From NCBI GenBank assembly GCA_048594725.1, contig JBMDXA010000138.1:1-30239 (forward strand): DNA of 30,239 bases, given 5' to 3'. The notes beneath the pieces are model-generated. The model saw only the letters and a program-made list of their open reading frames with translations. It made no database searches and was not told where the DNA came from. Positions 8,761 to 16,029 of this stretch are shown here, one piece after another (within the stretch, counting starts at the first letter, position 1; every line of letters starts with the position of its first letter). The position numbers and the translations under genes are program-made. The stretch comes from JAFDZV01 sp048594725 (GTDB lineage Bacteria > Bacteroidota > Ignavibacteria > OLB7).

Positions 8761-9606
8761 ATGTCGAAAACGAGTCATGCCCGCAGACTCTTCTACGGGC
8801 CATACCAGAATGCAGGGGTACTGATGCGAGGTGTGACGGAGGTGCAGACGCTGATCGTGACGGGCTCTCCCACGGGAGGGACGTTTCGTCTACGGCTGGG
8901 AGCCGGGGGAGTGCGGACTTCCGCGATCGTCTACAACGCTGCCGCATCGGCGGTACAGGCGGCGCTGGAAGCGTTGCCGGCGATCGGCAGCGGGGGAGTC
9001 GTATGTACGGGTGGTCCGCTCGGATCGGGAGCCGTGACGGTGACGTTCGCTGGGAAGAATGCCGCGAAAAACGTGGAGACGCTGACACTCGCCGCCAACG
9101 CTCTCACCGGTGGAGCCTCTCCCACCGTAGCGATCGTGGTGACGACCGCCGGTATCGATACCACCGCGCGTGGAGCGCTCTCTGGGGCGTTGCTGATCGA
9201 CACGGCCAGCAAGCGGCTCTACCAGAACGAGGGGAGCGAGAGTGATCCTCAGTGGAGGATGCGGGGAGGAAATGGTCCGGTGGAGGCACATACGGCCGAC
9301 GATACTCTGGTGGCCGAGGAGAGCGGGAGCTGGCACACCAACACCGGTGCGGCCGGGACGGTGACGCTTGTGCTTCCGCCGGCGAGTGTGGGGCTGGAGT
9401 TCTCGTTCGCGGTCGGAGCGGCGCAGTCGCTGAGGATCGATCCGAACGGCTCGCAGACGATCAGTCTCCCCTCTACGGGTGTTCCCGGTGCTGCGGGAAA
9501 ATACCTCGCCTGCTCGACGGTCGGTGCCACGGTGCGGCTCTTCTGTGCTGTGACGGGGAACTGGGCAGTAGCAGGGCATACCGGAACATGGACGGCGGAG
9601 ACATAA
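8761..9606 (+). CDS. Predicted phage structural protein (Gly/Ala/Thr-rich beta protein)
   Basis: 281 residues, low in charge and rich in Gly, Ala, Thr and Val with alternating hydrophobicity, so mostly beta. Residues about 30-125 follow a pattern common in phage virion and adhesin proteins: G-G-T-F-x-L-x-L-G, then S-A-I-V-Y-N-A-A-A-S-A-V-Q-A-A-L-E-A-L, then G-A-V-T-V-T-F-A-G. The C-terminal half has L-Y-Q-N-E-G and T-V-T-L-V-L-P-P-A-S-V-G-L-E-F-S-F, similar to short beta-prism or knob domains in tail proteins. It probably decorates the capsid or forms part of a fibre. It sits between the capsid protein and connector genes, where decoration proteins are often coded. The exact role is not determined. 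Confidence 0.55.
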   Translation: MSKTSHARRLFYGPYQNAGVLMRGVTEVQTLIVTGSPTGGTFRLRLGAGGVRTSAIVYNAAASAVQAALEALPAIGSGGVVCTGGPLGSGAVTVTFAGKNAAKNVETLTLAANALTGGASPTVAIVVTTAGIDTTARGALSGALLIDTASKRLYQNEGSESDPQWRMRGGNGPVEAHTADDTLVAEESGSWHTNTGAAGTVTLVLPPASVGLEFSFAVGAAQSLRIDPNGSQTISLPSTGVPGAAGKYLACSTVGATVRLFCAVTGNWAVAGHTGTWTAET

Positions 9607-9620
9607 CCAGAGGGAACACG

Positions 9621-9896
9621 ATGCTACGACGAACATTTCAGCGGGCATTCATCGCCGACCGGCGGATCTACCTGGATCGCACGGGGCGAGCTGTGGAGGC
9701 AGATGATCCTGCGCGGGCGGAGTTGCTGGTGGCGACCGGGGGATCGCTCCCGTACGAACGTGCGGCCGAGCTGGGGCTGGTCTCGCGCGAGGAGATGGAG
9801 CCCGGCCTGAGCGAGGAAGATGGGGTCTCTGTCGATCACCCCTTGTACCGGAAGGTCTTCGCCGGCGCCGGCCCCGCGGCGGTGCGGCCGCCGTAG
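9621..9896 (+). CDS. Small phage-cassette protein ending at an in-frame amber codon
   Basis: 91 residues up to TAG. A short GAGGG lies before the ATG. The protein begins M-L-R-R-T-F-Q-R-A-F-I-A-D-R-R-I-Y-L-D and contains a segment S-L-P-Y-E-R-A-A-E-L-G-L-V that could be a helical protein-protein contact. It ends with Pro/Ala-rich residues A-G-P-A-A-V-R-P-P. I do not recognise a family; its place between a virion-like protein and the connector suggests a head-completion or head-fibre linker role. It is unusual that the same frame continues after the TAG for 60 sense codons (separate entry). The short form may be complete, a nonsense mutant, or one of two products. Confidence 0.6.
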   Translation: MLRRTFQRAFIADRRIYLDRTGRAVEADDPARAELLVATGGSLPYERAAELGLVSREEMEPGLSEEDGVSVDHPLYRKVFAGAGPAAVRPP

Positions 9897-10079
9897 CCGA
9901 GCGCGAAAACCGACGGCGGCTCCGACGAAGCGGAGCCGGAGGCGACGCGAAAGGAGGAGCGGCCGGAGCAGCAGGAGACGGGAGTGATCGAAAAGAATAA
10001 TCCGAAGAATGCCGGGGCGCTGCACCCGGAGGAGAAGATGAACCGTGGCACGAAGGCTCGTCGATCTCACGACGCTTAA
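9897..10079 (+). other. In-frame open extension after the amber codon
   Basis: The frame of the preceding gene continues past TAG (9894-9896) for 60 codons to TAA at 10077-10079. The predicted peptide is highly charged and disordered-looking: T-D-G-G-S-D-E-A-E-P-E-A-T, then K-E-E-R-P-E-Q-Q-E-T-G-V-I-E-K-N-N-P-K-N-A-G. This reads like a true linker tail and not like random non-coding DNA. It overlaps the start of the connector gene (GTG at 10045). Confidence 0.45.
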
Positions 10080-10665
10080 GGTCTATCTGGGGATTCCGCT
10101 CGTGCTCTGTACGTACGATCTGGCGCTCGTCTCGGTGCTCGATCGCGTGGGGCGGATCGTCGAGGAGTATCTCGGAGAGCCGGTGCTGGAATCGGAGCGG
10201 GAACATTTCTTCCAGGGGGACGGAACACCTGTTCTGCGGCTTCCCTACCGGGCGGTGGTGCGAGTCGAGCAGGTGATAAAGCTCGGTGGCATCTGCGGGG
10301 AGGATGTGGAACTCGACCCCGCCTGTTATCTGGTGCAGCGCTACAGCGGCGGTTACCGTCTGGTGCGCGCGGATCGATGGGATCCCTGCGCCGAGTACAT
10401 GGTGCGCCTGATCCTCGGCCGCCAGAGCGTTCCGGAGCCGATCCAGGAGGCAGCATTGCGGCTCGCCTCCGACATCGTCGCCAAGAGCAGGATTGCGGGT
10501 CTGGGGAAGGGGCGGCTCGGGATAACCAGGCAGGGGGAGACGCTGCCCGGTACGGAGCCGGCCGAGGACGGAACGTATGCTATCGCCTCGGTGACACCGG
10601 TTGATATCACGCCGGAGGTCGCCGGGCTGCTGGCGTCATATCGGGTGATCACGATGCCATTTTAA
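10045..10665 (+). CDS. gp6-like head-tail connector protein
   Basis: 206 residues. The N-terminal half has the look of the phage gp6-like connector / DNA-packaging family: L-V-D-L-T-T-L-K-V-Y-L-G-I, a helix V-L-D-R-V-G-R-I-V-E-E-Y-L-G-E, then Y-R-A-V-V-R-V-E-Q-V. A later helix P-E-P-I-Q-E-A-A-L-R-L-A-S-D-I-V-A-K follows, also typical. In HK97-like phages this protein forms a ring below the portal. The start is GTG, with GGAGGAG about ten bases upstream; an ATG at 10038 is in another frame. It overlaps the open extension after the amber codon. A connector without a visible portal gene is odd. Confidence 0.65.
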   Translation: MARRLVDLTTLKVYLGIPLVLCTYDLALVSVLDRVGRIVEEYLGEPVLESEREHFFQGDGTPVLRLPYRAVVRVEQVIKLGGICGEDVELDPACYLVQRYSGGYRLVRADRWDPCAEYMVRLILGRQSVPEPIQEAALRLASDIVAKSRIAGLGKGRLGITRQGETLPGTEPAEDGTYAIASVTPVDITPEVAGLLASYRVITMPF

Positions 10666-10676
10666 GTACGTAGGAC

Positions 10677-10782
10677 GCGGGCTTCGCCCGCTGTAGAGCG
10701 TAGTGCTTAGGAAGAAGCGGGCACGTAGGGCAAGCATGTACGGGTATAGAGATCGGCCGTGGAGTCTAAAAACTAAGCACTA
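10677..10782 (+). repeat. Intergenic GC hairpin and 10-bp inverted repeat
   Basis: GCGGGC-ttc-GCCCGC (10677-10691) is followed by TAGTGCTTAG (10701-10710) and its exact reverse complement CTAAGCACTA (10773-10782). The arrangement, a short GC hairpin plus a TTAG-containing inverted repeat, resembles the spacer at 8.6 kb. Confidence 0.55.
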
Positions 10783-10791
10783 AACACTGTC

Positions 10792-13080
10792 ATGGCCATT
10801 CGTTCACTCACAGCGCAGGTCCTCCTTCCGGATGGCACGCCGTTCAGTGGGATGCTTCGGGTGACGCCGCTGGAGGAGATCTACACCGGCGGCGTCAACG
10901 TGGCCGTATCGCCGGTGGAGTACCTCATCAGTGACGGTGCGCTCCCGGAGGATGCGGCGATCGTGGCACCGGGGCGTTATGGCTTCGCGGTGATCGGCGA
11001 GAACACCCTGGAGCTGCAATGCTTTCAGTCGTATGTGCCTGTAGGAGAGGGAGCGATTTCCCTGTTCGATCTCATCACCGCGACCTACGGCTGTCCTCCC
11101 GCCGGGAGCGGAGTGCTCTACCTCGTGCAGGGCTCCAGCATCACGCTGCTCGGGATCGGCAACGGCAAGGAGGGGCAGATTCTGACGGTGACTGGCGGGA
11201 AGATCGGCTGGACAAATCGCTCTTCCGATGGCGGAGGCACGGTCTGGCACGACGGCTCGGGGGAGCCGGACACGGAGATCGGTGTGGAAGGAGATTATTA
11301 CCTGGATGGAACCGGCGGGGATTACTACCGGAAGGAAGCGGGGGAATGGCAGGTGCGGGGAAATCTGGCGGGTCCGGCCGGAGAGGATGGGGCGCCGGGT
11401 GGCGACGGCGCTTCCTCCTACACCTATATCGCCTATGCGTCGGCTCCGGATGGAGTGGGCTTTACCCTGGCGTTCGATTCTATCAGGGACTACATCGCTA
11501 TCAAGACGACCTCGGCTCCGATCGCGAGCCCGGCGGCGGGAGATTTCGCGGGTCTCTGGAAGAAGTACAAGGGAGAGACTGGCCCAGCGGGGGAAGATGG
11601 CCGTGACGGCGCAGACGGTCAGGATGGGAGTGACGGAGAAGATGGGGATTCGGCCTACGTCTATATCGGCTATGCGAGCGATGCGGCCGGGACGGGCTTC
11701 ACCACGACGTTCGATCCAGCGAAGGACTACATCGCCATTAGGAGCACGACGGAACCATTGGTGCCGCTCGTAACGGAATTCGCGGGGCTGTGGAAGAAAT
11801 ATCGGGGAGAAGATGGCGCTGATGGAGAAGACGGCCAGGACGGGGCCGATGGCCGGGATGGAACCGACGGTCAGGAGGGCAGCGACGGAGCGGATGGAGA
11901 TGCTGCCTATCTCTACATCGCCTACGCATCATCAGCAGAGGGAAACGGATTTACGACAGTGTTCGATCCGGATCTCGATTATATCGCCGTTCGCAGCACC
12001 ACGGTGCCGATCGTGAGCCCCTCGGCGAGCGACTTCGCGGGGCGCTGGAAGCGCTACAAGGGAGAGCTGGGTTCTCCCGGCGCCGACGGCCAGGACGGCA
12101 GCGACGGGGAGGATGGGGCTCCCGGCCGGGACGGAGAAGATGGCGCCGACGGTGCCTCGGCCTACGTCTACATCGTCTACGCCTCCAACGATGAAGGAGG
12201 AGGATTCTCCACCCTGTTCGATCCTGATCTGAACTACATCGCCATCAAGACCATGACCGGGCCGATCCCAAGTCCTGTGGCCGCCGACTTCGAGGGGCTC
12301 TGGAAAAACTACAAAGGCTCTCCCGGCAGCGACGGCGCCGATGGACCTCCCGGCGCCGACGGAGAGAATGGCAGCGAGGGAGAATCGGCCTACGTCTATA
12401 TCGCCTATGCTTCTAGCCCGGCCGGTGCCGGCTTCGCGACTGTGTTCGATCCGGATCTGGAGTACATCGCCATCCGGGCGACCACTGCCCCGATCGCGAG
12501 TCCTGCGGCAGGTGACTTCGCCGGTCTCTGGATGAAGTACAAGGGGGAGCCGGGGGAGAGCGGTGGCGGGTCTGGCGGCTACGTCGAGTACGCCCATCTG
12601 GAGGAACGAAAACCGGCCGGGGTGAACGGCGGGACCGCAACAGCAGATCTCGACGAGCCGCGCCTGGTGAACACGGTGGTGCTGAACAACGCCGAGATCG
12701 ACGATGCAGCGCTGCTGGATGCCGACACGGGCACGATCACGCTACAGCCGGGCTACCGCTACCACATCCGTGCGGAGATCATCTGCTCGTTCGTCGATGC
12801 TGCCAAAGCGATCATCCGCTCGGCCGACGGCACGCTGTACGCCGATGGAAAACCGACGAACGTGAACAACAACACCGGTCTGAACGTGCCGATAACCGTT
12901 GAGTGCTTCGTCGATGTGGAGGGGGAGCCTCTCGAAGTGCAGATCCTCCACCGGGTGTCCCGAACACAGACAGGGACGGGGCGTGGTGGTCCGTTGAACG
13001 CGCCGGGGGGCGTGCCGCTGCTGGGAGGAACCTATGAGAAATACGGGACCGTGATAATCATGGCGAGAGCGATCGGCTAG
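10792..13080 (+). CDS. Collagen-like modular fibre protein
   Basis: 762 residues. Residues about 1-190 form an attachment-like region with a short W-H-D-G-S-G and D-Y-Y-L-D-G-T-G-G-D-Y-Y motif. Then five copies of a ~54-residue module (A-Y-x-Y-I-A-Y-A-S, G-x-G-F-x-T-x-F-D-P, Y-I-A-I-x-x-T-T-x-P-I, D-F-A-G-L-W-K-K-Y-K-G) alternate with collagen-like Gly-X-Y stretches rich in G-x-D-G. The last ~150 residues (R-L-V-N-T-V-V-L-N-N, T-G-T-I-T-L-Q-P-G-Y-R-Y-H-I, Y-G-T-V-I-I) resemble a C1q/TNF-like jelly roll. Collagen plus C1q-like heads form trimers in phage and bacterial surface fibres, so a receptor-binding or display fibre is likely. The upstream spacer has an inverted repeat and no clear Shine-Dalgarno. 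The holin-like gene follows after 29 bp. Confidence 0.65.
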   Translation: MAIRSLTAQVLLPDGTPFSGMLRVTPLEEIYTGGVNVAVSPVEYLISDGALPEDAAIVAPGRYGFAVIGENTLELQCFQSYVPVGEGAISLFDLITATYGCPPAGSGVLYLVQGSSITLLGIGNGKEGQILTVTGGKIGWTNRSSDGGGTVWHDGSGEPDTEIGVEGDYYLDGTGGDYYRKEAGEWQVRGNLAGPAGEDGAPGGDGASSYTYIAYASAPDGVGFTLAFDSIRDYIAIKTTSAPIASPAAGDFAGLWKKYKGETGPAGEDGRDGADGQDGSDGEDGDSAYVYIGYASDAAGTGFTTTFDPAKDYIAIRSTTEPLVPLVTEFAGLWKKYRGEDGADGEDGQDGADGRDGTDGQEGSDGADGDAAYLYIAYASSAEGNGFTTVFDPDLDYIAVRSTTVPIVSPSASDFAGRWKRYKGELGSPGADGQDGSDGEDGAPGRDGEDGADGASAYVYIVYASNDEGGGFSTLFDPDLNYIAIKTMTGPIPSPVAADFEGLWKNYKGSPGSDGADGPPGADGENGSEGESAYVYIAYASSPAGAGFATVFDPDLEYIAIRATTAPIASPAAGDFAGLWMKYKGEPGESGGGSGGYVEYAHLEERKPAGVNGGTATADLDEPRLVNTVVLNNAEIDDAALLDADTGTITLQPGYRYHIRAEIICSFVDAAKAIIRSADGTLYADGKPTNVNNNTGLNVPITVECFVDVEGEPLEVQILHRVSRTQTGTGRGGPLNAPGGVPLLGGTYEKYGTVIIMARAIG
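11400..12560 (+). repeat. Five collagen-plus-module coding repeats
   Basis: Five units of about 210-260 bp each code for one globular module and a Gly-X-Y stretch of varying length. The modules share Y-I-x-Y-A-S, F-D-[PS] and G-[LR]-W near their ends, but diverge in third positions. The varying collagen lengths suggest expansion by recombination. Confidence 0.7.
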
Positions 13081-13109
13081 TCCATACTCCTCTCCAATCA
13101 CCCATCAAT

Positions 13110-13532
13110 ATGAGCTTCACCGTGGATCACCATGAAACCATCACCTATCATGCGACGGGGCTGCTGCGGGCTCTGGGAGCTGCTGCTGCCTCGTACTGGG
13201 GATCGCTACCGGGATCGTTGCGGATTCTGCTGGTGGCGATGACGTTCGACCTGGCGTTGTTTCTGGTGCGCGCATGGAAGCTGGGGCCGGAGGAGGGGAG
13301 ATCGTTCACCTACGAAGCGGTGATAAAGTGCGGCATGTTGATGATAACCTACCTGGCGTACCTGATGCAGCGGGAGATGGGGATCGCCGAAATAGCGCCG
13401 GCGGTAGCGGGATGGTTCGCGGTGCGGGAGCTGCTCGGGGTGTTGCGCAAGGCCGCAGTGATAGGAGTGCCGGTGCCGCGGGCGATGGTGCAGGTAATAA
13501 CACAACAGAGGAGGAAATTGCCAGATAAATAG
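13110..13532 (+). CDS. Holin-like small membrane protein
   Basis: 140 residues. Three hydrophobic stretches are visible: about 36-54 (L-R-I-L-L-V-A-M-T-F-D-L-A-L-F-L-V), about 70-90 (V-I-K-C-G-M-L-M-I-T-Y-L-A-Y-L-M) and about 95-118. The C-terminus is basic (Q-Q-R-R-K). An Asp inside the first membrane segment (T-F-D-L-A) and a basic tail fit class I phage holins of the holin-4/toxin-secretion type, which open the inner membrane at lysis. It is the last gene of the structural cassette, a usual place for lysis genes, but no endolysin is next to it. Without an enzyme partner it could also be a plain membrane anchor for the fibre. No Shine-Dalgarno is seen. Confidence 0.55.
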   Translation: MSFTVDHHETITYHATGLLRALGAAAASYWGSLPGSLRILLVAMTFDLALFLVRAWKLGPEEGRSFTYEAVIKCGMLMITYLAYLMQREMGIAEIAPAVAGWFAVRELLGVLRKAAVIGVPVPRAMVQVITQQRRKLPDK

Positions 13533-13554
13533 CAATAGCTAGATTCGGTGGCGA

Positions 13555-13582
13555 TTGTTTCTATTGCTGAGAACGCTATATT
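13555..13582 (+). promoter_or_regulatory. Putative promoter of the DUF3800 gene
   Basis: TTGTTT (13555-13560), 16 bases, TATATT (13577-13582), about 37 bases before the ATG at 13619. A GAGGAG (13606-13611) ribosome binding site decides that start over the in-frame TTG at 13604. Confidence 0.45.
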
Positions 13583-13618
13583 GAAACATACTGTTTACTC
13601 ATATTGAGGAGTAATGCA

Positions 13619-14719
13619 ATGAAAGAGCAAGCCCACCAACATCAACCTACGACAATCCCCCTGCCTTTCGAGGTGGATGATCCAAAGTTGTCATCGCAGC
13701 AAGAAACTATCGATCGTCTAAAAGCTAATGTTGCTTCGGGTAAGTTAGATACATTGATCACTAGAGTAGCATGGATTCTTAACTTCTTTCCTGAAGCTCG
13801 TGACTCTGATGTCACTTTGCAGATCCTATATTGGAAGAACTTTGAAGCCAATATATTCGGAGGGATTGCCACCGCAGAGAACTTGTACAAACTTACTCGT
13901 TTGACTTCCATCGCTCGTGCACGAGCTACAATCCAGAATACCTATAGGTTGTATCAATCCTCGGAGGAAGTCAAAAAACACCGGCGACGGAATGCAGAGG
14001 ATGAGAAGACACAGGCGATAAGCCGCCAAGAGTCGACTGACTCGTTCGCAGTCTACGCAGATGAAAGTGGTAAGGTTGGTGAGACTCTCATTGTTGGGAG
14101 TGTGTGGTTTACTGGTATCAGCGAAATTAGTGCGCTCACACGTGAGTTGGAGAACGCCCGCAAAGGGAAAGAACTGCATCTTACTGAGATGACTCGTAAC
14201 GATATAAGTCTTTATGAGAACATTCTAGCGATCTTAAAAGATCATATGTCCTTCTCTAGCTATAAAGCAATATCGGTACCCGCAAAGGGTAGTGGTGACA
14301 AGGATGCAGCAATTGGCAAGCTATACTATCATCTATTGGCTCGAGGGGTTGAACACGAACATGCCACTGGTAGAGGACCATTGCCAAGATCATTGTCGCT
14401 CTGGAAGGATCAGGATAATGAGGCTAAGGATTTACTGTTGCTGGCTGATATCAAAGACCGACTAAAGAATGCTGCTGCTGCTCAGTTTCAAGGTGAACTC
14501 TCTCTCGGAAGCTTTCAGCCATTTCGTTCTCATGACCTAGTCCTCCTCCAGGTCGCTGATCTCTTTACTGGGAGTATTAATCGAATGTTGGCTACAGGTT
14601 TTTCGGATGGCCACTTTAAGAGCCGATTTGCTCAACAGATGCTTGAGATGTTAGGAGTTACAACTGAGAATGAAGCCATGGATGGAATGTCTGATGTTGC
14701 TATGCACTTCAGTGTTTAG
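13619..14719 (+). CDS. DUF3800 domain protein, putative defence nuclease
   Basis: 366 residues. Residues about 1-140 are helical and polar and not recognised. The C-terminal part begins with the DUF3800 hallmark Y-A-D-E-S-G near residue 145, followed by I-V-G-S-V-W-F, the charged K-E-L-H-L-T-E-M, and L-L-Q-V-A-D-L-F-T-G-S-I-N-R near residue 320. DUF3800 has an RNase H-like fold with conserved acidic residues and is often coded in defence islands and prophages, so an abortive-infection or nuclease role is likely but not proven. The gene is AT-richer than the capsid cassette before it and has its own promoter-like sequence, so it is probably an independent cargo gene. A strong hairpin overlaps its stop codon. 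Confidence 0.75.
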   Translation: MKEQAHQHQPTTIPLPFEVDDPKLSSQQETIDRLKANVASGKLDTLITRVAWILNFFPEARDSDVTLQILYWKNFEANIFGGIATAENLYKLTRLTSIARARATIQNTYRLYQSSEEVKKHRRRNAEDEKTQAISRQESTDSFAVYADESGKVGETLIVGSVWFTGISEISALTRELENARKGKELHLTEMTRNDISLYENILAILKDHMSFSSYKAISVPAKGSGDKDAAIGKLYYHLLARGVEHEHATGRGPLPRSLSLWKDQDNEAKDLLLLADIKDRLKNAAAAQFQGELSLGSFQPFRSHDLVLLQVADLFTGSINRMLATGFSDGHFKSRFAQQMLEMLGVTTENEAMDGMSDVAMHFSV

Positions 14720-14730
14720 TGCATAGCAAC
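14696..14730 (+). terminator. 13-bp perfect hairpin over the DUF3800 stop codon
   Basis: GTTGCTATGCACT (14696-14708) pairs exactly with AGTGCATAGCAAC (14718-14730), with a 9-base loop. The TAG stop (14717-14719) lies at the loop/stem edge. There is no T-run after it, so an intrinsic terminator is uncertain; mRNA 3'-end protection is another option. Confidence 0.55.
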
Positions 14731-14732
14731 TA

Positions 14733-14817
14733 GCGCGCGGGCGTTAGCCGGCGCGCCTCTACAGAGCAGCCTAGCTCTGAAAAACATAGACCCGCCTTCG
14801 CCATAGTCGAGGGCGGG
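14733..14817 (+). terminator. Two further GC-rich hairpins after the DUF3800 gene
   Basis: First hairpin: GCGCGC-g-GGC-gtta-GCC-g-GCGCGC (14733-14756). Second: CCCGCCTTCG (14791-14800) with CGAGGGCGGG (14808-14817), loop of 7. Together with the hairpin over the stop codon they insulate the next gene. On the - strand the second is followed by a T-rich tail, so it could also stop transcription from the right. Confidence 0.45.
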
Positions 14818-14823
14818 AGAGTA

Positions 14824-14852
14824 TTGGATGCGTCGATCCTGTATCTTATAAA
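14824..14852 (+). promoter_or_regulatory. Putative promoter of the Mrr-like nuclease gene
   Basis: TTGGAT (14824-14829), 17 bases, TATAAA (14847-14852). The ATG at 14882 is 29 bases after the -10 element, giving a leader of about 20-25 bases without a clear Shine-Dalgarno sequence. Confidence 0.5.
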
Positions 14853-14881
14853 GCCATCAATAGCAACGGTGATCATTCGAT

Positions 14882-16015
14882 ATGAAGAAACAGCTCCGTA
14901 AACCTGAGAACTGGCAAGACTTTGAGACGCTGTGTAAGCGGCTCTGGGGGGAGCATTGGCGCTGCCCAGAGATCAAGAAGAATGGACGGTCTGGACAGAA
15001 TCAAAGTGGGGTGGACGTCTATGGCATTCCACAGGGAGAGGACCGATACTACGGTATTCAGTGCAAGGGAAAGGATGATTATACCCATGCGAAGCTCACT
15101 GAGAAGGAGATCCTCGGTGAAATTGACAAAGCAAAGCAGTTCAAACCAACACTAAAAAAGTTCTACTTCGCTACGACTGCTAATAAAGATGTAGAGATCG
15201 AAGAGATCATTCGTGAGGTCGATGAGTTGCACCGCCGGCAGGGATTGTTCGAGGTCCACGTATTCAGTTGGGAGGATATTGTTGATCTGATCGATGAGAA
15301 TCGGGAGACGCACGATTGGTATGTAAACGGTATCGGGTTCCGGAACCAGCATGAAGCTATAATAACGTTTGGAGATGGGACCGATCGGCTGATCTCTACA
15401 CCAAAGTTCTGGCGTACGATCACGCATTATAAGTTGGGCTCCCCTTCTATGAAACTGCCTCCTGAGCTGAAGGGAATGCAGATCTTTCTAGATATGCACG
15501 AGCAGCAGGAACGTCTATCGCGATTGTCGAACATCAAGATCACTCCTTCCATGCTTGATCCTCTCAGGCCACGATACAATCAAGCCAACTGTGGGTTTGA
15601 ACTCGTTGTTGCTAATATTGGTTCTGCTGTAATTGATAATGTTGAAGTATCATTCCAGTTTGAAGGAAACTTGAAGCGAGCTGCTACCTTTTCAAAGGGA
15701 ATCCCTTTCCATAATCCGCCATTCCCTTATAACACGTTCGTCGATAAGCAGGAACCTTGGCGGGGAAAAATTATTCCTAAGAATCCAACTCTAGTGCAGA
15801 AAAAGAAGGTTCTATCAGATAGGATGTTTATTGAAGCAGAGGCAGATGTAGGTGAAGTCCTCATCAAATGGGAACTGATCGCTCGGGATTATACTGCTTC
15901 TGGAGTACTGACTATCGAGATTCATCCAGAATTTACGGAGGAAACCAAGGTTGTTGGTGTAAGCAATCCTAGTCAGGTACGTGAAGAAGTAAGAGTGACC
16001 CCAATTGTTTATTGA
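14882..16015 (+). CDS. Mrr-like PD-(D/E)XK nuclease with beta-rich C-terminus
   Basis: 377 residues. The N-terminal ~165 residues form a restriction-endonuclease-like fold: E15 in W-Q-D-F-E-x-L, a G-R-x-G-Q-N-Q-S-G-V-D-V-Y-G loop with D45, and G-I-Q-C-K-G-K with Q60 and K62. This E...D...Q-x-K set is the active site of Mrr_cat-type DNA nucleases. The next part, K-x-F-Y-F-A-T-T-A-N-K-D then V-H-V-F-S-W-E-D-I, is also usual in such domains at the head of anti-phage proteins. Residues about 200-377 look beta-rich (F-E-L-V-V-A-N-I-G-S-A-V-I-D-N-V-E-V-S-F) and may sense or bind a partner; no NTPase motif is present. It is probably a stand-alone defence or restriction effector. It stands next to DUF3800 but has its own promoter. 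Confidence 0.7.
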   Translation: MKKQLRKPENWQDFETLCKRLWGEHWRCPEIKKNGRSGQNQSGVDVYGIPQGEDRYYGIQCKGKDDYTHAKLTEKEILGEIDKAKQFKPTLKKFYFATTANKDVEIEEIIREVDELHRRQGLFEVHVFSWEDIVDLIDENRETHDWYVNGIGFRNQHEAIITFGDGTDRLISTPKFWRTITHYKLGSPSMKLPPELKGMQIFLDMHEQQERLSRLSNIKITPSMLDPLRPRYNQANCGFELVVANIGSAVIDNVEVSFQFEGNLKRAATFSKGIPFHNPPFPYNTFVDKQEPWRGKIIPKNPTLVQKKKVLSDRMFIEAEADVGEVLIKWELIARDYTASGVLTIEIHPEFTEETKVVGVSNPSQVREEVRVTPIVY

Positions 16016-16029
16016 CGACAGTTTGAGTC

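Noticed and set aside
9252..9620. Upstream open extension of the 91-residue protein into the previous gene
   Set aside because: It overlaps the preceding gene in another frame; a GAGGG site and ATG at 9621 give a better start.
5418..13532. Diversity-generating retroelement linked to the repeated fibre modules
   Set aside because: No reverse transcriptase gene and no template/variable repeat pair with adenine-specific changes is visible; the modules differ as old duplications do.
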